From contig NZ_LR732816.1 of assembly GCF_902506205.1 (NCBI RefSeq), positions 718,863-782,862 on the forward strand: 64,000 nt of DNA, written 5' to 3'. Shown here in pieces: positions 43,403-52,853 of the stretch. Position 1 is the stretch's first letter. The number at the start of each line of letters is the position of its first letter. Source of the stretch: Brevundimonas sp. G8 (lineage in GTDB: Bacteria > Pseudomonadota > Alphaproteobacteria > Caulobacterales > Caulobacteraceae). Position numbers and translations under genes: made by a program. The notes beneath the pieces are model-generated. The model made no database searches, had not been told where the DNA came from, and was given only the letters and a program-made list of their open reading frames with translations.

Positions 43403-44536
43403 ATGAGCATCCCGACCCGCGTCGCCGTCCTGTCCCGCATGGGCGCCGCCCACCCCTACGCCGACAGCCGCCCCCTGTCGGTCGAGACCGTGACGCTGGC
43501 CCCGCCCGGCCCCGGCGAGGTCCTGGTCGCCATCAAGGCCGCCGGCCTGTGCCATTCGGATCTCAGCGTCATCAACGGCGACCGCCCCCGCCCTCTGCCC
43601 ATGGCCCTGGGTCACGAGGCCGCCGGCGTGGTCGAGGCCCTGGGCGAAGGCGTCACAGACCTCGTCGTTGGCGACCACGTCGTCATGGTCTTCATGCCCT
43701 CGTGCGGTCATTGCGATCCCTGCGCCGGCGGCCGCCCCGCCCTGTGCGAACCCGGCGCCGCCGCCAACGGCAAGGGCGAGCTTCTGTCCGGCGCCCGTCG
43801 CCTCTTCCGCGAAGGCGAGCCGGTCAACCACCACCTCGGCTGCTCCGCCTTCGCCGAACGCGCCGTCGTCTCGCGTCGCTCGCTGGTGAAAATCGACCCC
43901 GACCTGTCGTTCGAGGAGGCGGCCCTGTTCGGCTGCGCAGTCCTGACCGGCGTCGGGGCCGTGGTGAACACCGCAGGGGTCAAGGCGGGCCAGAGCGTCG
44001 TCGTCATCGGCCTGGGCGGCGTCGGCCTCGCCAGCGTCCTGGGCGCCCTGGCCAGCGGCGCCTCCCCCGTCGTCGCCGTCGATCTGTCGCAAGACAAGCT
44101 GGCCCTGGCCCGCACCCTCGGCCCCGTCCACACCGTCGACGGCGCCGATGCCGACGCGGTCGATCAGGTCCGCGCCCTGACCAATGGCGGCGCCGACTTC
44201 GCCTTCGAAATGGCGGGTTCGGTCCGCGCCCTCGACAACGCCTGGAGGATGACCAAACGCGGAGGAACCACCGTCACCGCCGGCCTGCCGCCCGTCGACG
44301 CGGCGCTGGCCGTCGACGTCGTCTCGCTGGTCGCCGAAGAGCGCACGCTGAAGGGCTCCTACATCGGAACCTGCGTCCCCAGCCGCGACATCCCCCGCTA
44401 CGTCGCCCTCTATCGCCAGGGCCGCCTGCCGGTGGACCGCCTGATGAGCGGCGTCATTCCTCTGGACGACATCAACGCCGGCTTCGACCGCCTGCACGCC
44501 GGCGAGGTGGTGCGGCTTGTCGTGACCTTCCCCTGA
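43403..44536 (+). CDS. Zinc-dependent alcohol dehydrogenase (class III-like MDR)
   Basis: A 377-residue medium-chain dehydrogenase. Visible features: catalytic-zinc ligands in AAGLCHSDLS and GHEAAGVVEALGEGV, the structural-zinc cluster CGHCDPCAGGRPALC, and the NAD-binding turn VIGLGGVGLASVLGALASGASPVVAVD. It oxidises an alcohol with NAD; the exact substrate is unknown. The DUF1993 gene follows by 40 bp, then a decayed copy of this gene's 3' end. Confidence 0.93.
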   Translation: MSIPTRVAVLSRMGAAHPYADSRPLSVETVTLAPPGPGEVLVAIKAAGLCHSDLSVINGDRPRPLPMALGHEAAGVVEALGEGVTDLVVGDHVVMVFMPSCGHCDPCAGGRPALCEPGAAANGKGELLSGARRLFREGEPVNHHLGCSAFAERAVVSRRSLVKIDPDLSFEEAALFGCAVLTGVGAVVNTAGVKAGQSVVVIGLGGVGLASVLGALASGASPVVAVDLSQDKLALARTLGPVHTVDGADADAVDQVRALTNGGADFAFEMAGSVRALDNAWRMTKRGGTTVTAGLPPVDAALAVDVVSLVAEERTLKGSYIGTCVPSRDIPRYVALYRQGRLPVDRLMSGVIPLDDINAGFDRLHAGEVVRLVVTFP

Positions 44537-44576
44537 AGCGGGTGTACAGCCACGTCAGTCCGCAAAGGAAAGCTCC

Positions 44577-45083
44577 ATGGCTACTGAACTCTACAGCCTG
44601 ACTGTGCCTGTCTTCACCCGGGGTCTGACCGCCCTTTCCGCCATCCTCGACAAGGCCGCCGCCCATGCCGCCGAAACCGGAGCGGACGCCGACGCCCTTC
44701 TGGCCTTGCGCCTGATCGGCGACATGAACCCGTTCAGCAAACAGGTTCAGACCGCCTGCGACAGCGCCAAACTGTGCGTCTCACGCCTGTCCGGCGTTGC
44801 GGCGCCCGTCATGGACGACAGCGAGGCCACGCTGGATCAGCTCAAGGCCCGCATCCGCGCCACGCTCGACTACCTCGCCTCGGTCCCGCGCGACGCCATC
44901 GATGGTCAGGAAGGCCGCGAAGTCGTTCTGACCTTCCCCGGCGGCGAGATGAAATTCCTGGGTCAGGCCTATGTCATCGACTTCGCCCTGCCGAATTTCT
45001 ACTTCCACCTGACCACCGCCTACGCCCTACTTCGCGCCGACGGCGTCCCGCTGGGCAAGCGCGACTACCTGGGCGGTCGCTAG
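44577..45083 (+). CDS. DUF1993 family protein (DinB-like)
   Basis: A 168-residue helical protein matching DUF1993: LYSLTVPVFTRGLTALSAILDKAAAHA start, RLIGDMNPFSKQVQTACDSAKLCVSRL, and ALPNFYFHLTTAYALLRADGVPLGKRDYLG end. The fold resembles DinB-type four-helix bundles. Function unknown. It lies 40 bp after the alcohol dehydrogenase on the same strand. Confidence 0.9.
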   Translation: MATELYSLTVPVFTRGLTALSAILDKAAAHAAETGADADALLALRLIGDMNPFSKQVQTACDSAKLCVSRLSGVAAPVMDDSEATLDQLKARIRATLDYLASVPRDAIDGQEGREVVLTFPGGEMKFLGQAYVIDFALPNFYFHLTTAYALLRADGVPLGKRDYLGGR

Positions 45084-45086
45084 AGG

Positions 45087-45255
45087 CCGTCACCGCCCAG
45101 CCTGCCGCGCGCGCCGACGCCGCCCTCGTGGCCGAGGAGCGCACGCGTAGGGCTCCGACATCGGAATCTGGATCCCCTGCCGGGTCGCCCTGTACCACCA
45201 GAGCCGCTCGCCGGTAGACCGCCTGCACGCCGGCGAGTTGGTGCGGCCGATCCTG
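45087..45255 (+). pseudogene. Decayed 3' fragment of an alcohol dehydrogenase
   Basis: This non-coding stretch aligns by eye with the end of the dehydrogenase at 43403-44536. Shared blocks include CGTCACCGCC, GGCCGAGGAGCGCACGC, TCGGAATCTGGATCCCC (for TCGGAACCTGCGTCCCC) and GACCGCCTGCACGCCGGCGAG. Between them are deletions and stops, so no product is made. It is the remnant of a second copy of the gene lying just beyond DUF1993. Confidence 0.75.
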
Positions 45256-45342
45256 AGACCCTGTCGACACCGTAATCTCACCGCCCGGATTCGGCCGCAA
45301 ATCCCCGATCAGTCTCCGCTCAAGCTTCAGCGGAAATCCTCC

Positions 45343-45987
45343 ATGCGCCCGTCCAGCCGCCCATCCAGCCGCCTGTCCTGCACCGCCGCCGTCGCGGCCC
45401 TCGTCCTGTCCCTCAGCGCCCCCGCCTTCGCCCAGAACGCCCCGGTCCAGGACAACGCCGAAATGGCCGCCATCTATGCCGCCGACCAGGCCATCCGCCA
45501 GGGCCCGCCGGACCGGTTCCGGGACCGCGCCTTCGTCACCGAAATGCACGCCGCCGACGCGGCCCGTCGCCTCCAGACCCGCGCCCTGCTCGACGCCGAT
45601 GCGCTTCAGACCGGCGAGGACTACCGCGCCGCCGCCTTTGTCTTCCAGCACGGCTCCACGCCCGAAGACTATCTGCTGGCCCACAGCCTGGCCGTCGCCG
45701 CCGTCGCCAAGGGCGCGCCCGAGGGCGCCTGGATCGCCGCCGCCACCTTGGACCGCTATCTGCAGATGACCGACAAGCCCCAGATCTACGGCACCCAGAC
45801 CCGCAAGACCCGCGACGCCCCGGCCACACTTGAACCCTACGACCGCGCCTTGGTCCCCGACAGCCTACGCACGGCGCTCGGCGTCCCGCCCCAGTCGGAA
45901 CAGGACGCGCGTCTGGAGCAGGTGAACGCCGCCGCTGCCGCTATCGCAGCATCTGTCGCGGCAGGTCCGGCAACGCCCAAACCTTAG
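45343..45987 (+). CDS. Secreted protein of unknown function
   Basis: A 214-residue protein with a Sec signal peptide (LSCTAAVAALVLSLSAPAFAQN). The mature part contains NAEMAAIYAADQAIRQGPPDRFRDRAFVTEMHAADAARRLQTRALLDADALQTGEDYRAAAFVFQHG, which resembles the DUF6624-like secreted proteins seen in several phyla, though I am not sure of the family. ATG 45343 begins the signal peptide. It ends 4 bp before the convergent S9 peptidase gene. Confidence 0.75.
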   Translation: MRPSSRPSSRLSCTAAVAALVLSLSAPAFAQNAPVQDNAEMAAIYAADQAIRQGPPDRFRDRAFVTEMHAADAARRLQTRALLDADALQTGEDYRAAAFVFQHGSTPEDYLLAHSLAVAAVAKGAPEGAWIAAATLDRYLQMTDKPQIYGTQTRKTRDAPATLEPYDRALVPDSLRTALGVPPQSEQDARLEQVNAAAAAIAASVAAGPATPKP

Positions 45988-45991
45988 CCCC

Positions 45992-48460
45992 TCACTCCGC
46001 CATCTTCGGCGGGGCGTTCTTCACATACTGGTCCAGCCAGCGGGTCATCTCCCACAGGGTGTGACCCACCGATTCCCGCGCGCGATAGCCGTGCGCCTCA
46101 AGCGGCAGGGTGACGTAACGCGCCGTCGCCCCCAGCCCCTTCAGCGCCGCATAGAATCGCTCGGACTGAACCGGGAAGGTGCCGGAGTTGTCGTCCGCCT
46201 CGCCATGGATCAGCAGGATCGGCTCGTTCAGCTTGTCCGCATAGGTGAAGGGTGACATCTCGGTATAGACCTCGGTCGCCTCCCAATAGTTGCGCTGCTC
46301 CGCCTGGAAGCCGAACGGCGTCAGGGTGCGATTATAGGCCCCCGACCGCGCGATCCCGGTCCGGAACAGGTCGCTGTGCGCCAGCAGGTTCGCGGTCATG
46401 AAGGCGCCGTAGCTGTGGCCCCCCACGGCGATCCGGTCGCGATCCGCCACCCCCATCGCCACCACCGCATCGACCGCGGCTTTCGCGTCGGCGACCAGTT
46501 GTTCGACATAGGTGTCGTTCGGCTCGGCCCCGTCCTTGCCGATGATGGGCATGGAGGGGTTGTCGAAGATCGCATAGCCTTGCGTCAGCAGGAACAGGTG
46601 GCTGGACCCGCCCGGCCGCACGAAGCGGTTCTGCACGTCCACCGTCTGGCCCGCCACGGCCGCATCAGTGAACTCGGCCGGATAGGCCCACATCAGCATC
46701 GGCAGCGGCCCGTCGCGATCCTTGTCGTAACCGGCCGGCAGATACAGGGTCCCCGACAGCTTGACCCCGTCGGCCCGATCATAGGTCACCAGCTGGCGCG
46801 TGGCCTCGGCCAGTTGCGGCGCCGGATCGGGGAAGTTGGTCAGCTGCGTTGTCTGGCCCGTCGTCAGGTCGCGGATCTGCAGGTTGGGCGGATCCAGCCG
46901 CGTCTCGCGCTGCGTCACCACCCGCTTGCCGTCCGCATCCAGGAAGCCGACCACCGCCTCGTAATCCGTATTCGCCGAGGTCCACAGGCGCTGGCTCTCG
47001 CCCGTCGCCGGGTCCATGGCGGCCAGGAAGGGGAACTCGCCCTGCGGCGTCGCCCCGGCGCCCGACATCAGGATGCGCCCCTGGGGATCGAACCGGATCA
47101 CCGACCGCCCCGCCGCATTCGGCTGGGTCACCGGCTGGCCCGGATTGTCGTATCGCGCCTGATAGTTCCGCTCCAGCAGCACCCGACCCTCGCCGGGGTT
47201 CGACGGATCGACCACGAACCGCGTCTCGTGCCGGGTGTTGAACCAGCGGCTGTTGACGATGGCCAGGTCGTCGCGCCCCCATACGATCCCGCCGAACCGC
47301 TCCTTCAGGTCGATCAGCTTGACCGGCTCGCCCGTGAACGGCGCCGCCTGCATGAAGACCCGGTCCCGGAACTCCGCCTCTCGCTTGATGTCGCCGCCGT
47401 CCAGCGCCTCGACCCAGGTCAGCGTCGCCGGCGCGTCGGCCCGCCACCCTACCGAGCGCGGCCCCGGCGCCACGGCGTCGAAGGCCGTCGGCACGTCGTC
47501 CCTCAACGGCAGGTCGGCGATGGTCCGCATCACCCGGCCGTTCAGGTCCGTCACCACGATCTCGGTCGGGAACAGGTCGTCCGGCACGACATAGCTATAC
47601 GGCCGCTTGGCGATCTCATGCAGGATGTACTGGCCATCCGGCGACACGGCGCTGTCCAGATAGACCGCCGGCGCTCCGATCGTCCGTGCACGGCCGTTCA
47701 GCGGAACCAGGGTCAGCTGCGACGTGAAATAATGGTCGAACAGAGCCTCGTCGCCGGGGTTCGACAACAGGTCCTGATAGGTCCGCACCGGCGCCACGCG
47801 CCCGGCCGTCTCCTCGATGTTCGGCCCCGTCGGCGCCGCCGTCACGTCGGGCGCTGGACCGCGTCCCGCCGGAACCGCCTCGACCAGCAGGCCCGAACTG
47901 TCAGGCAGCCACTCATACCCCGACCCGCCCGTCATATTGACCACCGGCTCGGTCAGTTTGCGCGCCCGCGCCGAGGCCACGTCCACCACCCACAGCTCCA
48001 ACCCCGTCGGCCGATCCAGAACGAAGGCCAGCGACTTCGCATCGGGCGAGAACCGCGCCGCCGTGAACCGCGCACCCGCCGGCAGGGCCACCACGCGCGC
48101 CTGCCCGCCATCCACCGCCTGCAACGTCAACCCCGTCAGCCACGACACGCGGCTCTCGGCCATGCCGTTGTTCCTCGGATTGATCCGCGCCCCCGCCAAC
48201 CGCAGCATGGGCTCTGCCAGAGCCTTGATGCTGGGCAGGTTCGACCGATCCATCAGCACCAGGGTCGCCCGATCCGGGCTCAACATCGACGACGGCGTCG
48301 GCTTGGCGTCCAATATATCCGCGATCGGCGCCGGCGGCTGCTGATAGACCGAAACCGCCGGGGCCGCCGTCTGAGCCAGGGCCGCCATCGGCAGGGCCAT
48401 CGCCGTCGTGGCGAGCAGGACAGCGGCGAACGACGACCGGATACGGTGCGAAGACATCAT
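45992..48460 (-). CDS. Secreted S9-family peptidase (prolyl oligopeptidase-like)
   Basis: An 822-residue exported enzyme. After a signal peptide (about residues 1-29, LLATTAMALPMAALAQ) comes a beta-propeller-like region (residues 50-570) and a C-terminal alpha/beta hydrolase. The catalytic Ser lies in GGHSYGAFM near residue 683, Asp in HGEADDNSG near 757 and His in EAHGYRARES near 788. It would cleave peptides in the periplasm or outside. The start is one of two adjacent ATGs (48460, 48457). Confidence 0.92.
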   Translation of the reverse strand: MMSSHRIRSSFAAVLLATTAMALPMAALAQTAAPAVSVYQQPPAPIADILDAKPTPSSMLSPDRATLVLMDRSNLPSIKALAEPMLRLAGARINPRNNGMAESRVSWLTGLTLQAVDGGQARVVALPAGARFTAARFSPDAKSLAFVLDRPTGLELWVVDVASARARKLTEPVVNMTGGSGYEWLPDSSGLLVEAVPAGRGPAPDVTAAPTGPNIEETAGRVAPVRTYQDLLSNPGDEALFDHYFTSQLTLVPLNGRARTIGAPAVYLDSAVSPDGQYILHEIAKRPYSYVVPDDLFPTEIVVTDLNGRVMRTIADLPLRDDVPTAFDAVAPGPRSVGWRADAPATLTWVEALDGGDIKREAEFRDRVFMQAAPFTGEPVKLIDLKERFGGIVWGRDDLAIVNSRWFNTRHETRFVVDPSNPGEGRVLLERNYQARYDNPGQPVTQPNAAGRSVIRFDPQGRILMSGAGATPQGEFPFLAAMDPATGESQRLWTSANTDYEAVVGFLDADGKRVVTQRETRLDPPNLQIRDLTTGQTTQLTNFPDPAPQLAEATRQLVTYDRADGVKLSGTLYLPAGYDKDRDGPLPMLMWAYPAEFTDAAVAGQTVDVQNRFVRPGGSSHLFLLTQGYAIFDNPSMPIIGKDGAEPNDTYVEQLVADAKAAVDAVVAMGVADRDRIAVGGHSYGAFMTANLLAHSDLFRTGIARSGAYNRTLTPFGFQAEQRNYWEATEVYTEMSPFTYADKLNEPILLIHGEADDNSGTFPVQSERFYAALKGLGATARYVTLPLEAHGYRARESVGHTLWEMTRWLDQYVKNAPPKMAE

Positions 48461-48635
48461 GTTGGAACCCCACGGAAAACCTGGCGACACCCTAAGGCGC
48501 CCATGCCGCCTGACGCCAGCCCGCAACGCCTGAGCAGAACCAATCAAATTCTGACGGTCGTTCCGTCCACGATCACACCTTCGTCCGGGCCTAGGGTCGA
48601 TGCATCGCCCCCTGCGCAGATCGTCGAGCCGTTCC

Positions 48636-49676
48636 ATGTCCCAGCCCCGCGCCTCCCGCCACGTCCGCTCCCTGCTGACCGCTCCCGTCGTCCACGACAG
48701 CGACCTGGGCCGGATCCGGCGTCTGAACGGCGACGACTTCCCCCTGCTGAAAGGCTTGTCGATCAAGCGGCTGCAGCTTGCGCCGGGCGCGATCCGCGAG
48801 CCCCACTGGCACGTCAACGCTAACGAGTTGGGCTATTGTGTCGCCGGCGAGCTGCTGCTGACCGTGGTCGATAATGGCAACGTCGTCTCGCGCTTCACCG
48901 TCGCGTCGGGCCAGATGTTCTTCGTCGATAACGGGTCCCTGCACGCCATCGAGAACGTCGGCGACATGGACGCCGAACTGATCATCGCCTTCAGCCACGA
49001 ACGGCCGGAGGACTTCTCCTTCCACGCCTCCATGGGCGCCATGACCGACGCGGTCCTGGGCAACACCTACGACCGCCCGGCCTCCGTCTTCGCCCAGCGC
49101 GATCACGACCTGGGCTCGCCCTATCTGATCCGCCGCCCCGGCCCGACCTATGTCCCGCGCGACGCCGCCTTCGCCAATCCGCACCGCTTCGACATCGAGG
49201 CCGAAAGCCCGCCCATCGACTTCCCCTACGGTCAGGCTCGCGTCTCGCGCACCCAGTTCTGGCCGGTGCTGAAGAACATCTCGATGTATTCGATCAAGGT
49301 GCCCGACGACGGCATGCGCGAGCCCCACTGGCACCCCACCACCGCCGAGATGGGCTATGTCGCCGAGGGTCGCGCCCGCATGTCCATCCTCGACCCCGAC
49401 GGCTCGCTGGACACCTATCTGCTCCAGGCGGGCGACGTCTATTTCATCCCCCGCGCCTACCCGCACCAGATCGAGGTGCTCAGCGAGCGGATACATTTCC
49501 TGATCTTTTTCGACCAGCCGACGCCCGGCGACATCGGCTATCGTCTCGCCGCCTCGGCCCTGCTGCCCGACACCTTGGCCGCCACCCTGGGACGGACCAA
49601 AGCGCCGGACATTCCCCTGACCACGGTCGATCCGCTGATCGTGCGCCGGATCAATCCGCTGGACCCGGTCGAGTGA
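48636..49676 (+). CDS. Bicupin, oxalate decarboxylase-like
   Basis: A 346-residue protein with two cupin domains. Each has the metal-binding pattern: REPHWHVNANELGYCVAGE with a later GSLHAIENVG in the first, and REPHWHPTTAEMGYVAEG with AYPHQIEVLS in the second. This matches the oxalate decarboxylase/oxidase bicupin group, with manganese sites using His-His-Glu-His. It lacks a signal peptide. ATG 48636 is chosen; an in-frame ATG at 48600 adds 12 basic residues. It is coupled to the DUF1275 gene by a GTGA overlap. Confidence 0.88.
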   Translation: MSQPRASRHVRSLLTAPVVHDSDLGRIRRLNGDDFPLLKGLSIKRLQLAPGAIREPHWHVNANELGYCVAGELLLTVVDNGNVVSRFTVASGQMFFVDNGSLHAIENVGDMDAELIIAFSHERPEDFSFHASMGAMTDAVLGNTYDRPASVFAQRDHDLGSPYLIRRPGPTYVPRDAAFANPHRFDIEAESPPIDFPYGQARVSRTQFWPVLKNISMYSIKVPDDGMREPHWHPTTAEMGYVAEGRARMSILDPDGSLDTYLLQAGDVYFIPRAYPHQIEVLSERIHFLIFFDQPTPGDIGYRLAASALLPDTLAATLGRTKAPDIPLTTVDPLIVRRINPLDPVE

Positions 49677-50368
49677 ACACGACGGCCCATCCCCTGCCCG
49701 GCCTGCTGGTCGCCCTGTCCCTTGCGGCCGGGGCGACCGACGCCTTCGCCTTTCTGGCGCTGAACGGCGTCTTCACCGCCAACATGACCGGCAATCTGAT
49801 CCTGGTCGCCCTGTTCCAGCGCGCCCATTTCGCCACCACCCTGGCCGGCGCCGGCTGGGCCATCGCGGTCTTCGGCCTGGCTCTCTATGTCGGATTTCGA
49901 GCGTCACGCGGCCAGACCGGCGTCCGCTCAGGCTTTGGCCCGCTGATCGGCGCAGCCGTGTTTCAGGCCCTGACCGCAGCCCTGTGGCTGGCGTCGCGCC
50001 AGACCCCGGCCCTGCCCATCGTCCTGGTTCTGATCGGCCTGTCCTGCATCGCCATGTCGCTTCAGACCGTCGCCGCCAAACGCATGGGCGCCGACCGCAG
50101 CATCTCCACCACCTTCGCCACCGGCACAATGACGGGCCTGGTGCAGGATATCGCAGACGGCGTCCCCGGCGAGCGCGCGCTTCGCCTGGGCATCGTCCTT
50201 GCCCTGCCGACCGGCGCCTTGATCGGCGCGGGGCTGATGCAGGTCTCCCCCGCCCTGACGCCTGTCGTCCCGACGCTGGTCCTGATTGCGTGCGTGCTTT
50301 GGACCGCGCGTCAGCTCCGCTTAGCCAACAGCGCCTCAATCTCATCCCGCTCCGGCGCCGAGGGCTGA
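49673..50368 (+). CDS. DUF1275 (YoaK) family membrane protein
   Basis: A 231-residue protein with about six membrane helices. DUF1275 marks are AAGATDAFAFLALNGVFTANMTGNLILVA and STTFATGTMTGLVQDIADG. Function unknown; transport is suspected for the family. It begins with GTG overlapping the bicupin stop. Its 3' end overlaps the convergent ribokinase gene by 58 bp, which is unusual and means the two transcripts are antisense at their ends. Confidence 0.88.
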   Translation: MNTTAHPLPGLLVALSLAAGATDAFAFLALNGVFTANMTGNLILVALFQRAHFATTLAGAGWAIAVFGLALYVGFRASRGQTGVRSGFGPLIGAAVFQALTAALWLASRQTPALPIVLVLIGLSCIAMSLQTVAAKRMGADRSISTTFATGTMTGLVQDIADGVPGERALRLGIVLALPTGALIGAGLMQVSPALTPVVPTLVLIACVLWTARQLRLANSASISSRSGAEG

Positions 50369-51162
50369 GCTCCCGCGCGCGTCGCCGCCAACGCCCCGGC
50401 CGCACAGGCGAACGTCAAGGCCTCGGCCGGGTCCATGCCTTCCAGCAGGGCCACGACGATGGCCGCCACGAAGGCGTCGCCGGCGCCCGTCGCATCGACC
50501 GCCTCGACCACGGGCGGGGTGGCCCAGGCCATTTCGACGCCGCGCTGGTACATGGCCGCGCCCTTGGCGCCCTTGGTCACCACCACCCGGCCGCCGCCCC
50601 GGTGCAGACCGTCGCCATAGAAGGCGGCCTCGGTCTCGTTGACCACGATCAGGTCGCAGCGGCGCAGCAGCATTTCCGACACTGGCGCGGCGGGCGCCAA
50701 GTTGGCGCAGACGAAGCCCGTCGCCCGGCCCACCGCCGCCTCCACCGTCTCGATCGGCACCTCCAGCTGGACGATCAGCGCGCCTTCGATCCGCTGCGGC
50801 AGCTGTTCGGGCGTCACGAAATGATTGGCGCCCGCCGCCACCACGATCTGGTTCTCGCCCGTCGGATCGACGGCGATCAGGGCCACGCCCGTCGGCGCCG
50901 CCACATCCGTCTCCACCCCCGACAGATCGACGCCCATGTTCGCCATCAGGGCCAGGGCGTCGCCCGACATGGCGTCGTCCCCGACCCGCCCGATCAGGCA
51001 CACCTCGGCCCCCAGCTTCTCCGCCGCCAGCGCCTGGTTCGCGCCCTTGCCGCCCGGATGCTGCGTCAGCGTCGCCCCCGTCACCGTCTCGCCCGGCGCC
51101 GGCAGGCGGGGCGCCGTGGCGACCAGGTCCAGGTTGATCGAGCCGACGACGGTGATCCTCAT
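50311..51162 (-). CDS. rbsK: Ribokinase
   Basis: A 283-residue PfkB-family kinase. The ribokinase motifs are VVGSINLDLVATAPRLPAPGETV (start), HPGGKGANQALAAEKLGAEV, and the ATP-site/catalytic DATGAGDAFVAAIVVALLEG. It phosphorylates ribose to ribose-5-phosphate. Its ATG overlaps the stop of the nucleoside hydrolase gene, so ribose released by that enzyme is channelled into this step. No rbs transporter is adjacent. Confidence 0.92.
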   Translation of the reverse strand: MRITVVGSINLDLVATAPRLPAPGETVTGATLTQHPGGKGANQALAAEKLGAEVCLIGRVGDDAMSGDALALMANMGVDLSGVETDVAAPTGVALIAVDPTGENQIVVAAGANHFVTPEQLPQRIEGALIVQLEVPIETVEAAVGRATGFVCANLAPAAPVSEMLLRRCDLIVVNETEAAFYGDGLHRGGGRVVVTKGAKGAAMYQRGVEMAWATPPVVEAVDATGAGDAFVAAIVVALLEGMDPAEALTFACAAGALAATRAGAQPSAPERDEIEALLAKRS

Positions 51163-52097
51163 GCGGCAACCCTCAAGGTCTCCACGATCAGGTCGAACAC
51201 CCCCTGCCCGTTCGCAGACACCGCCCAGCGATGCCGCGCCGTCGCCGGATCGACCCGGAACTCCACCGCCGTGTGACCGCGCGTCAGTTCCGACGTCGTC
51301 TCCACCTCGATCCGGCACGCCCGCGTCTCGAACAGGTCGGGCCTGATCAGCCAGGCGATGGTGCAGGGGTCGTGTAGTGGCGCGGAATCCCAACCGACGA
51401 CCTCGCGCTCGACCCGCTGCGAGAACCTCAGCATCGACGCCGTCGTCCGCGCCGGCTCGCTGTCGATGGCTTCGATGGCGGCGATCCGGTCTTCGGTCGC
51501 GCGCACCTGATGCGTCGCGTCCAGCCCCAGGGCGATCACCTCGCACCCCGATCCGAACACCACCGCCGCCGCGTCCGGGTCGGCCCAGATGTTGAACTCG
51601 GCCGACGGCGTGATGTTGCCGCCCTCCGAGCGCGCGCCGCCCATGATCACGACCGGCCCCAGCCAGTCGGCCAGCCGCCGCTCGCGTCGCATCGCCAGGG
51701 CCAGATTGGTCATCGGCCCCATGACGGCGACCGCGACCGACCCCTGAGGCCGGCTCATCACCAGGTCGACGATGGCGTTGGCGGCCGGCCCGTCGCCGAC
51801 GATACCCGTGGGGGTGAACGGCTCCAGATCGCCCAGACCCTCCGGCCCGTGGAACGCCCCCGCCCCCGCCGGAGGGCGCTTCAGCGGCCGTTCGGCGCCG
51901 CCATGCACCGGCACGTCCTCGCGCCCGGCGATCTGGCGCACGATCCGCGCATTGCGCTGGGTCAGGGCGCCGGGAACATTTCCCCCCACGGTGGTGACCG
52001 CCAGCAGGTTCAGTTGAGGCGCCGCAAAGGCCAGGAACAGCGCCACGGCGTCATCCACGCCGGGGTCGCAATCGATGATAAGGGACTGAATAGACAC
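51159..52097 (-). CDS. Inosine-uridine type nucleoside hydrolase
   Basis: A 312-residue nucleoside N-ribohydrolase. The calcium-binding signature IIDCDPGVDDAVALFLAF (Asp at about residues 9, 11, 15, 16) opens the protein, and ITPSAEFNIWADPDAA is the conserved E-F-N-x-W-x-D-P segment. It releases ribose and base from nucleosides. The start is taken as GTG 52097; a TTG 21 bp upstream is possible. It is coupled to ribokinase (4-bp overlap), together forming a small nucleoside-salvage unit. Confidence 0.93.
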   Translation of the reverse strand: MSIQSLIIDCDPGVDDAVALFLAFAAPQLNLLAVTTVGGNVPGALTQRNARIVRQIAGREDVPVHGGAERPLKRPPAGAGAFHGPEGLGDLEPFTPTGIVGDGPAANAIVDLVMSRPQGSVAVAVMGPMTNLALAMRRERRLADWLGPVVIMGGARSEGGNITPSAEFNIWADPDAAAVVFGSGCEVIALGLDATHQVRATEDRIAAIEAIDSEPARTTASMLRFSQRVEREVVGWDSAPLHDPCTIAWLIRPDLFETRACRIEVETTSELTRGHTAVEFRVDPATARHRWAVSANGQGVFDLIVETLRVAA

Positions 52098-52178
52098 CCG
52101 CTTCGTTTGACGCCCCAAACGCCGGGTAGCAAGCCCCGTTCGGCTTTCGTCAACATCCCCGACGGATGAGATCGGAGG

Positions 52179-52853
52179 TCAGAGACACGCCCCGACGCAC
52201 GCCCGCGCCAGCACCTCGGCCGAATCCGTCAGCACCACCGGCGCATCCTCCGCCCGCAGCAGCAACGGCACCTCCGTACATCCCGCGATCAAGGCCTGCG
52301 CCCCCGCATCCGCCAACACGCCCGCCAACCGCAACATCCCCGCCCGCGCCGCCTCGCCCAAATCGCCGCGCTTGACCCCATAGACCAACCCCATGAAGGC
52401 CTCGCGATCCGCGCCGTCCAGCAGCACCGCCTCCACCCCGCGCGCGTCCAGCGCCGCCTGATAAAGCCGTTCCCCGCCCGGCGTCGCCAGCACCCCAATC
52501 CGCTTCGCACCCGCCATGACCGCCGCATCCGCCGTCGCCGCGATCATGTCGATGAAGCTCAGGCCCTGCGCCTCGCACACGGCGCGTATCCCGCCCGCCT
52601 GCCCATGGGCGGTGTTGCACGGCATGGCGAACACTTGCGCGCCCGCCGCCGCCAACCGCGCCGCCATCTGACCCAGCACGGCCTCCGCCTCGCCCGGTCG
52701 CGTGTTCCGATCCGGCACCTGCGGGTTCAGGTCCATCAAAACCCGTATGTGATCCGCATCCCCCTGCGCCGGCGTCAACGCCTGCACCCGCTCCAGAAAC
52801 GCCACCGTCGCCGCCGGCCCCATGCCTCCGATCACGCCCAGGATCTTGCTCAT
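52179..52853 (-). CDS. Aspartate/glutamate racemase family protein
   Basis: A 224-residue racemase-fold protein. The two catalytic cysteine regions are visible: FAMPCNTAHG (about residues 79-88) and LIAGCTEVPLLL (about residues 189-200), and the start MSKILGVIGGMGPAATVAFLERV is typical of the YgeA/aspartate racemase group. It interconverts D- and L-amino acids. Its ATG overlaps the stop of the HxlR regulator. Confidence 0.9.
   Translation of the reverse strand: MSKILGVIGGMGPAATVAFLERVQALTPAQGDADHIRVLMDLNPQVPDRNTRPGEAEAVLGQMAARLAAAGAQVFAMPCNTAHGQAGGIRAVCEAQGLSFIDMIAATADAAVMAGAKRIGVLATPGGERLYQAALDARGVEAVLLDGADREAFMGLVYGVKRGDLGEAARAGMLRLAGVLADAGAQALIAGCTEVPLLLRAEDAPVVLTDSAEVLARACVGACL

Noticed and set aside
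46376..48823. Plus-strand open frame of 815 codons opposite the S9 peptidase
   Set aside because: Shadow of the peptidase gene; no domain, and the opposite strand has a full catalytic triad.
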